Of a stretch of 39,161 bases of DNA, positions 33,409 through 39,161 are shown one piece after another. A model generated the notes under the pieces. The model was given only the letters and a program-made list of their open reading frames with translations, was not told the origin of the DNA and made no database searches. This DNA is from CAYRTD01 sp964426915. GTDB taxonomy: Bacteria; Bacteroidota; Bacteroidia; Bacteroidales; GCA-2748055. Each line of letters begins with the position of its first letter. The first letter of the stretch is position 1. The stretch covers positions 1 through 39,161 of the forward strand of contig CAYRTD010000021.1 of NCBI GenBank assembly GCA_964426915.1. The letters run 5' to 3'. A program made the translations under genes and the position numbers.

Positions 33409-35197
33409 TTAAAGCAACCGCAGCAGTGCCTTTTCCTGCACTAACCCCGATAGCGGTAGAAATATTCATAATAGCAAGCGGTTTTTTGCCTGTTAATTCG
33501 GTTAGTTTTTTTGAATATAATTCAGCCATTTCATCTCCTTCGGCATGTAAAATCAGATAATCCTGCAATTTACGGTTTTGAAGAAATCCGGAAACATGCC
33601 CGAGCACTTTTTTCATATTTCCCCGCTGACTGAATGCTTTATCGAACAGGGCTGAATTTCCTTCCTGATCTACCGAGACGATAGGTTTTACATTAAGCAT
33701 CCTGGCAATCAGGCCCCGTTTAGCACTTACTCTTCCTCCACGTACCATATATTTGAGGTTTTTAACACTAACGTAGACCCGGGCATTTTGTCTCCAGGCT
33801 GGAAAATGCCCGGTAATCTCTTCATGGCTTATTCCCTCTTCTATAGCCCTGGCTACTTTCAGAGTTAAGAGTCCGAGGGATCCGGACACGTGCAATGAAT
33901 CCAGTACACTGATCTTTTTTCCCGATTCTTCGCTTATCTTTTTAGCCGCCTGGCTGCTGTTTTGCCAGGTCCCACTGAATTTACCCGAAATATGCACCGC
34001 TATTACAGATTCATAGTGGGTGCTAAGGAGTGAATATAAATTTTGAAATTGTTGTTCGGAAGGTTGCGAAGTAGTGGGGAAATTATCTTCTTTATCGATC
34101 AGGTCGAAAAACTGATCGGGTTTGAGCGTTACTTTATCGAGGTATTGATTTTCACCGAAGTGCAGGTTCAGTGGCACTACATGGATCTGATATTTATCAA
34201 TAATTTCCTGTGGAAGATCGCATGTGGAATCGGTAACCAGGGCGATCGGGAATTTCCGGTCTGTAGCAGCTTCATTTTGTTTGAGCATATCGTCCACTTT
34301 CTGATAACTGGTAATCCCAAACTCTCTAATCCTGCTGAATAAGGTATGAGGTTCATCGGTGTGGATATGAATACGAGCCATTGAATCAGAACCTGCCACC
34401 ACAAGGGAATCTCCCATATCCCTGAGCCTGTTTTTCAGAGAATTATGATCGATATCATTTGATTTAACAAGGCTTTCGCAGCAATAGCGGTGATTAAATT
34501 CTTCGGGTTTGAGGGCGTGGATCGCTTTTCCGTCTATGTTGGCGGTATTTACAATAATGTCGCGGACAGAGCTTTTTTTCCGTAAACCTTCCATCACGCC
34601 TTCAAGAAAAAGCACAAATCCTTTAGCCCCTGCATCCACAACATCGGCCAGCTTTAGTGCCTGTAACTTTTCAGTTGTTTCGGAAAGGGACCGAGAAGCT
34701 ATTTCATGTGCTTTGGTAAATAGTTTAATAAAATCGTCAATTGTGTTTTTTTGTTTATAAATAAAGTCGGCCCACTCCCTAATTACTGTTAGCATGGTAC
34801 CTTCCACAGGTTCTGCAATGGCTTCATAAACATAATTCACGGATTTTTTCAGTGCTTCTGCGAAAGACTCTACGCTTAGCTTATCTTTCTCACCGGCCTC
34901 GATGCTCACACCATAAAGAAACTGTGCAAAAATGATCCCGGAGTTTCCTCTGGCCCCGGTAAGGGCAGCCAGCGCGATAGCGTTGGAGGTTTGTCTGAAT
35001 GAGTCGTGGGGCTGAGCTGTGTCTATAATATATCGTACCGTAGAAGCCAGGTTTGTTCCTGTATCCGCATCAGGTACCGGAAACACATTTATCCTGTTTA
35101 GCAGGTCCTGGTTTTCCAGTATTTTATTGGCACCGGCAAGAAAAACTTTGTAGTATAGTTTTCCGCTGATCGTTGTTATTTTTTCAGTCGTAGCCAT
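33398..35197 (-). CDS. DAK2-DegV fusion, putative fatty acid kinase
   Basis: 599 residues with three parts. Residues 1-200 are a DhaL/DAK2 kinase domain, with INVFPVPDADTGTN carrying the metal-binding Asp residues. About 200-310 is the FakA-type middle domain (GDSLVVAGSDSMARIHIHTD). About 315-599 is a DegV/FakB fatty-acid-binding domain with VTDSTCDLP and the TSQPS segment that contacts the lipid carboxylate in FakB. In Firmicutes FakA and FakB are separate; here one chain could bind the fatty acid and phosphorylate it. It overlaps the DUF1295 gene. Confidence 0.9.
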   Translation of the reverse strand: MATTEKITTISGKLYYKVFLAGANKILENQDLLNRINVFPVPDADTGTNLASTVRYIIDTAQPHDSFRQTSNAIALAALTGARGNSGIIFAQFLYGVSIEAGEKDKLSVESFAEALKKSVNYVYEAIAEPVEGTMLTVIREWADFIYKQKNTIDDFIKLFTKAHEIASRSLSETTEKLQALKLADVVDAGAKGFVLFLEGVMEGLRKKSSVRDIIVNTANIDGKAIHALKPEEFNHRYCCESLVKSNDIDHNSLKNRLRDMGDSLVVAGSDSMARIHIHTDEPHTLFSRIREFGITSYQKVDDMLKQNEAATDRKFPIALVTDSTCDLPQEIIDKYQIHVVPLNLHFGENQYLDKVTLKPDQFFDLIDKEDNFPTTSQPSEQQFQNLYSLLSTHYESVIAVHISGKFSGTWQNSSQAAKKISEESGKKISVLDSLHVSGSLGLLTLKVARAIEEGISHEEITGHFPAWRQNARVYVSVKNLKYMVRGGRVSAKRGLIARMLNVKPIVSVDQEGNSALFDKAFSQRGNMKKVLGHVSGFLQNRKLQDYLILHAEGDEMAELYSKKLTELTGKKPLAIMNISTAIGVSAGKGTAAVALIAE

Positions 35198-35231
35198 TTA
35201 TTTTAGGAACAATCTGCTTTTTGTAGGCCCT

Positions 35232-35239
35232 CAAATATA
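35232..35239 (-). promoter_or_regulatory. Candidate -7 box for the DAK2-DegV gene
   Basis: TATATTTG on the minus strand matches TAnnTTTG and would place the start near 35226, some 28 bases before the ATG at 35197. The -33 region has CTG rather than TTG at 18 bases. It suggests that this gene can be transcribed apart from mtaB upstream. Confidence 0.4.
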
Positions 35240-35286
35240 TAAAAATTAGAAATAATACAGTTTTTTATTTTAAAATTATCCTGCTA

Positions 35287-36576
35287 TCACAGGGGTACGC
35301 ATGAAATCAGAGGAGATTTTCCGGTATCCACTCTTTCCAGTCTAACATCTATGAACTGGTTTTTGTTGTATTTCTTTGCAGGTAATGACAAAGGCAAATA
35401 GTTTTCCCCATATCCCCTGGCAAATCCTTTTTGGTTTGGGTTTTCTATTAACATCCGTTGTGTTTTACCAAGCATTTTCCGGTAATATTTTTCCTCATTT
35501 TTTAGTGAAATTTTTCTGATCACTTCGCTTCTTTCGGCCTTTATTTTTTCTGCAATCTGATCATCCATACGGGCGGCACGGGTGCCATTTCTCACGGAAT
35601 ACCGGAAGGTGTGAATATGACTGAACCCTGCATTGTTTGCCACTCCAATTGTTTCATTAAAATCATCTTCAGTTTCTCCGGGAAATCCGACAATAATGTC
35701 TGTGGTAAAGTTGAAATCGGGAATTCTTTTCCGGAAATTTTCAATAATATGCATAAAGGAACGTACATTATACATTCTTCTCATTTGCATAAGGATTTTG
35801 TCTGACCCACTCTGGAGGCACAAATGGAGATGTGGGGCGAGTTTTGGATGATCAAAAATTTCCGGAAAATCATCACTAAAACCATCCGGTTCTATGGATG
35901 AAATTCTAATTCTGAAGTCACCGGGAATTTTAAGAATTTTTTCCAGAAGAGAGCGAAAACCCGTCCCTTCAGATTCATATCTGCTGATATTTATTCCGGT
36001 CAGGACAATTTCCTTAAAGCCGTTATTTATTACTTCCCTTATATTCTCAAGAATGTCATGTACGGGCCGGCTTGTCGCCCTTCCTCTTACTTTGGGAATA
36101 ATACAGAAAGTACAAAAATTATCACAACCATCCTGTATTTTTACTGAGGTTCGGGTATGAAGACTTTTTTCAACCGTTTCAAAGCCAAAGACATCCGATT
36201 TTAAATGATCTGGATGAATAATCTCCGCCTGGAAATGTGCCTCAACGAGAGAAAAAATTGAGTTTTTCTTTTCATTCTCAATAACGTAGGTAATGTTTTC
36301 CTGTTTCTCAAGCTCTTCTTTGTGATGATTGGCCATGCAACCGGCAACAATATTTATTCCGGATGGGCTTAGCCGGGCCGACTGGTTTATGTAGTTTCTG
36401 GATTTCTGATCACTCTGATTGGTAACGGTACAGGTATTGATCACTGTAACATCAGCGTTCTTGTCTCCAAAATCCACAATCTCATATCCTGCATTGTGAA
36501 ATTTTGACACCAGGGCATCTGTTTCATACTGATTAAGTCTGCACCCCAGAGTTTTAAAAGCAATTTTTCTGTTCAT
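35287..36576 (-). CDS. mtaB: tRNA t6A37 methylthiotransferase MtaB
   Basis: 429-residue radical-SAM enzyme that converts t6A to ms2t6A at position 37 of tRNAs reading ANN codons. The N-terminal MTTase cluster uses Cys12 (TLGCRLNQYET), Cys49 (NTCTVTNQSD) and Cys80 (GCMANH). The radical-SAM cluster is Cys151/155/158 (GCDNFCTFC). A C-terminal TRAM-like region follows. The CRLNQYE motif separates MtaB from MiaB and RimO. It follows the MiaB-like gene by 52 bases on the same strand. Confidence 0.93.
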   Translation of the reverse strand: MNRKIAFKTLGCRLNQYETDALVSKFHNAGYEIVDFGDKNADVTVINTCTVTNQSDQKSRNYINQSARLSPSGINIVAGCMANHHKEELEKQENITYVIENEKKNSIFSLVEAHFQAEIIHPDHLKSDVFGFETVEKSLHTRTSVKIQDGCDNFCTFCIIPKVRGRATSRPVHDILENIREVINNGFKEIVLTGINISRYESEGTGFRSLLEKILKIPGDFRIRISSIEPDGFSDDFPEIFDHPKLAPHLHLCLQSGSDKILMQMRRMYNVRSFMHIIENFRKRIPDFNFTTDIIVGFPGETEDDFNETIGVANNAGFSHIHTFRYSVRNGTRAARMDDQIAEKIKAERSEVIRKISLKNEEKYYRKMLGKTQRMLIENPNQKGFARGYGENYLPLSLPAKKYNKNQFIDVRLERVDTGKSPLISCVPL

Positions 36577-36628
36577 TTCAATTTATCTCCTGCTATAATC
36601 TTCTGCCAAAAAAATATACTATTTATCT

Positions 36629-37978
36629 TCAACGGTCAACACTCAATACTTCATTCATGATAAGTGAACCTTCAAGTGAAAAATCAGTTGCAGACCGGAT
36701 TTTTATCTTTACAAATTTCCCTGTAAGATTGTCTCTTGCAGAAGCAAAACGTACATTAATTTTTCCTTCGGTAAGACCGCTGAGGTAACCGGCTTTACGG
36801 TCCTTTCCGGTGACAAGTACCTGTAATTCTTTACCCAGTAGACTTTCATTATACTCTTTAGAATGTGTGGCAAGGATCTCAGAAAGATAATGGAGTCGGT
36901 ATTTTTTCTCCGAATTGCTTACCGTATCCTCCCATCGATAGGCTGCAGCCCCGGGTCTTGGGCTGTATTGAGCAATATAAGCCATATTGAATTTAAATTC
37001 ATCCATGGCTTTCGCTGTATTCAGAAAGTGTTCCATCTCTTCACCCGTGAAACCTACAATTATATCTGTAAAAAGAGTTGCCTGGGGAAGTTTTTCCCGA
37101 ATATAACCTACAAGATCGCGGTATCTGTCTGTACTGTGTTTTCTGTTCATTCTGATCAGGATCCGGTCGTCTCCTGATTGAAGGGGAAGGTGAATTTGTT
37201 TTGCCAGGCAAGTATATTCTGCAATTGTATCAATTACTTCATTGGTCATATCCCGGGGATGAGGAGAGGTAAAATAGACCCAGAATTTTTTACCGGAACT
37301 GTTCCCGTATTCTCCAATTTCTCTTAGCAATTCAGCAAAATTTAATTCGTTTTCTCTGTCATTTCCATAGGAATTAACGTTTTGCCCGAGGAGGGTAATC
37401 GATTTGTAATTAGACCGTATCAGTCCTTTCACTTCAGCCAGAATATCTTTGGAGGGCCTGGAGATTTCTCTTCCCCGGGTATAGGGAACTGCACAGAAAG
37501 TACAGAACTTATCGCAACCATTCTGAACGGGAACAAAGGCCTCGAAATCGGAGTAGTAGGAAGGTTGAAGATTCCATAGAGAGAAGATATTTTCATTTGC
37601 CGGTATTCCAATGGTTTTCCTTACCGAATCAGGAGAAGTAATCCCGTAATTATGTATTAGCAGCGGAAGTTTTTCTGCTTCACTTGCAGGGAACTGCAAA
37701 TCGAACAATCTAAGGAATTTTTCTTTATCTGCCGGGAGAACACAACCTGTTATAAATGTAAGAAGGTTCCGGGAATTTTTCCATTTGTTCCATTTATATA
37801 TTCTGCTATAAACTTTGTCTATGGCCTTTTGCCTGACGGAACATGCCAGAATCCCCAGAAGATTTGCTTCTTCCTCATTCTCCGTGTATATGTACCCCAT
37901 ATCCTTTATCACCGAATGTACTCTTTCACTATCAGCGATATTCATCTGGCATCCCAGGGTTATTATATGATAATACAT
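36629..37978 (-). CDS. MiaB-family methylthiotransferase, divergent
   Basis: 449-residue radical-SAM methylthiotransferase. The auxiliary cluster cysteines are Cys10 (TLGCQMNIADSER), Cys46 (LACSVRQKA) and Cys79 (ITGCVLPADKEKF); the radical-SAM cluster is Cys155/159/162 (GCDKFCTFC). PRPGAAA and a C-terminal TRAM domain place it with MiaB, which adds the methylthio group to i6A37. It departs from classical MiaB where NTCSIRE and GCMAQR-type boxes are expected. It may be the cell's MiaB or a separate subgroup; a second MiaB elsewhere in the genome would decide. It lies about 40 bases after the reductase gene. Confidence 0.82.
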   Translation of the reverse strand: MYYHIITLGCQMNIADSERVHSVIKDMGYIYTENEEEANLLGILACSVRQKAIDKVYSRIYKWNKWKNSRNLLTFITGCVLPADKEKFLRLFDLQFPASEAEKLPLLIHNYGITSPDSVRKTIGIPANENIFSLWNLQPSYYSDFEAFVPVQNGCDKFCTFCAVPYTRGREISRPSKDILAEVKGLIRSNYKSITLLGQNVNSYGNDRENELNFAELLREIGEYGNSSGKKFWVYFTSPHPRDMTNEVIDTIAEYTCLAKQIHLPLQSGDDRILIRMNRKHSTDRYRDLVGYIREKLPQATLFTDIIVGFTGEEMEHFLNTAKAMDEFKFNMAYIAQYSPRPGAAAYRWEDTVSNSEKKYRLHYLSEILATHSKEYNESLLGKELQVLVTGKDRKAGYLSGLTEGKINVRFASARDNLTGKFVKIKIRSATDFSLEGSLIMNEVLSVDR

Positions 37979-38018
37979 TTCTTTCCTCCTGTTTTTTGCA
38001 ATTCCGGCCTAATTATCT

Positions 38019-38684
38019 TTAAAAATAGACTTCGGTGAAGATCTGGTTACTCGAAAAGCCTTTTTTCTCAAGTATATCGATCGATTCCAAAATCATATCG
38101 CTATTACCGCACAGATAGATGTTTCGGTCTTCTTCAACATCTGCCGTTTTCAGATATTCTGTCAGCCTGCCTTTAAAATCTCCCCGTTCGTCCGTCGATG
38201 TACACGAAAAATACCGGTCTTTTTTGTAATCCTGTATATCGTAAGCTTCCTCAATGTTCCTGATGCCATGGATTATTTGATAATCGGCATCGGGATAGGT
38301 ATTTATAAAACTATGAAAGGGTGCAATGCCCGTTCCACTGGCGATAAACAGGAATTTTTTAAATTCGGGCGGCTGTGTATTATACATGAAGAATCCGTAA
38401 GGACCATTTATTTCGAGGGTATCGCCCTCTTCAAGTTGTCTTAATTTTTTGCTTACCACACCATTATCGACTTCCCGAACCAGTATTTCCAGGTAATCCT
38501 CATTAGCGCCGCTATAAATTGAATATTCTCTTGCGTCTTTGCCATTATTAAAACCCGCAACGATATGTTGTCCGGGCCTGAATTTCATTTCGTTTCTGCT
38601 AATCCGCAGAACATAACTTGCTACTGTGAGGTTTCTGACTTCTCGGACTACCCAGGGTTTTACCATCTCTTTAATTTCTATCAT
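38019..38684 (-). CDS. Small ferredoxin/flavodoxin-NADP+ reductase-type flavoprotein
   Basis: 221-residue FAD- and NAD(P)-binding reductase. The FAD motif is REYSIYSG, the phosphate-binding loop GPYGFFMYN, the pyridine-nucleotide loop FIASGTGIAPF, and the C-terminal CGNSDMI with the final FTEVYF aromatic that stacks on the flavin. No 2Fe-2S domain is attached, so it should exchange electrons with a separate ferredoxin or flavodoxin. I use the ATG at 38684; one at 38702 overlaps a -7 box. It heads a run with two radical-SAM enzymes. Confidence 0.85.
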   Translation of the reverse strand: MIEIKEMVKPWVVREVRNLTVASYVLRISRNEMKFRPGQHIVAGFNNGKDAREYSIYSGANEDYLEILVREVDNGVVSKKLRQLEEGDTLEINGPYGFFMYNTQPPEFKKFLFIASGTGIAPFHSFINTYPDADYQIIHGIRNIEEAYDIQDYKKDRYFSCTSTDERGDFKGRLTEYLKTADVEEDRNIYLCGNSDMILESIDILEKKGFSSNQIFTEVYF

Positions 38685-38699
38685 CTTATAAAATTTGCA

Positions 38700-38707
38700 C
38701 AAAGTTA
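38700..38707 (-). promoter_or_regulatory. Candidate -7 box for the reductase-miaB-mtaB run
   Basis: TAACTTTG on the minus strand fits the consensus, with CTG about 20 bases upstream in place of TTG. Transcription would start near 38693, leaving a leader of about 10 bases to the ATG at 38684. This argues against the ATG at 38702 as the start. Confidence 0.45.
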
Positions 38708-38785
38708 ATTTAAACTATTTAAACATACAGACGGTAAATGTTAAAAAAATGTTCAAATTGCTAATGAAACAGGCTAATTTTTTTA

Positions 38786-38873
38786 TGGGTTTATGGGTTT
38801 ATTGGTTTATGGGTTTATGGGTTTATAGGTTGATGGGTTGATGGGTTTATGGGTTTATGGGTTTATGGGTTGA
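38786..38873. repeat. Octamer tandem array, TGGGTTTA
   Basis: Eleven contiguous 8-bp units. Seven are TGGGTTTA; two are TGGGTTGA, one TAGGTTGA and one TTGGTTTA. The array is G/T-rich on this strand and A/C-rich on the other. It sits in the gene-free end of the window. Open frames through it (such as 38857-39045) only read the repeat and its flank. Confidence 0.9.
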
Positions 38874-39161
38874 TGCCTGCCATGGAAGGCGGGGATCCTC
38901 GAAATTTGAAAAGAAATTTGGGAATGTTCACCGATCACTGTTTAAGGGGTTATGGGGTTGGAGATTGGGCCGTTTTGAGTTTAAAAACAATTCTTACCTC
39001 TGGATCGCCTTCTGTCATTCCAAAATAACTTTTTTCTCTTTTTAAATAAAAATCTCCGGTCACCAATGCACATCAGAACCTTGACAGGCATAAGCGTCAA
39101 CTCCTATTGACCGGGATGAATGTCATCCTATGTTTGTAATTAACTTTATTTTTGGAGATTA
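38874..39161. other. Gene-free right end of the window
   Basis: No gene seen. Bases 39083-39102 (GACAGGCATAAGCGTCAACT) repeat a segment at 32429-32449 with about two differences. At 39147-39154 TATTTTTG matches a -7 box on the plus strand and could belong to a gene beyond the window edge; no -33 element accompanies it. Confidence 0.5.

Noticed and set aside
38857..39045. 62-codon open frame at the right end
   Set aside because: It starts in the octamer array, has no family resemblance, and has a composition dictated by the repeat.

Overview
The window looks like a chromosomal segment from a member of the Bacteroidota, probably a marine or anaerobic Bacteroidales/Marinilabiliales-type organism. 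The grounds are: moderate to low GC; -7 boxes of the TAnnTTTG type upstream of several genes; a RseC-RnfBCDGEA operon; a guaB-PPIase-PPIase-SurA-OstA run; the DUF5063/3'-5' exonuclease/RlmI trio; head-GIN (DUF2807), DUF2795 and DAK2-DegV fusion proteins. I assign the phylum with confidence, but family or genus would be a guess.

Layout. 1-1293 is a repeat-rich, decayed stretch: a heptad tandem array, the orphaned receiver domain of a hybrid histidine kinase, and three related MITE-like elements. 1294-2052 (+) is a polyphosphate-glucokinase-type ROK kinase. 2083-8712 (-) is an energy operon reading RseC-RnfB-C-D-G-E-A-HD hydrolase, then a C_GCAxxG_C_C protein. 8817-12467 (-) holds a carotenoid desaturase and RecG. 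12648-17224 (+) holds a membrane metallophosphoesterase, two methyltransferases, an orphan LolD/MacB-type ATPase, a PduO-type cobalamin adenosyltransferase and a DUF2795 protein. 17445-24773 (-) is guaB followed by three periplasmic chaperone-type proteins and an OstA/LptA-like protein. 24928-30048 (+) holds RecQ, DUF5063, a DEDDy exonuclease, an RlmI-type rRNA methyltransferase and a GIN-domain lipoprotein. 30096-38684 (-) holds an S9 oligopeptidase lipoprotein, a DUF1295 membrane protein, a FakA-FakB-like fusion, two methylthiotransferases and a small ferredoxin-NADP reductase-type flavoprotein. 38703-39161 has no gene and carries an octamer tandem array.

How the genes work together. Rnf is a membrane ferredoxin:NAD+ oxidoreductase coupled to ion transport, and the small flavoprotein reductase is a second route between NAD(P)H and low-potential carriers. 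That reductase sits directly upstream of two radical-SAM methylthiotransferases, which need such electrons. The guaB run is a cell-envelope biogenesis block (outer-membrane protein folding and LPS transport). Most of the window is ordinary core genome. The least explained material is the set of repeat elements at 561-1269: their terminal inverted repeats are related and their internal hairpins keep pairing while changing sequence. I see no defence island, CRISPR array, prophage, tRNA or rRNA.
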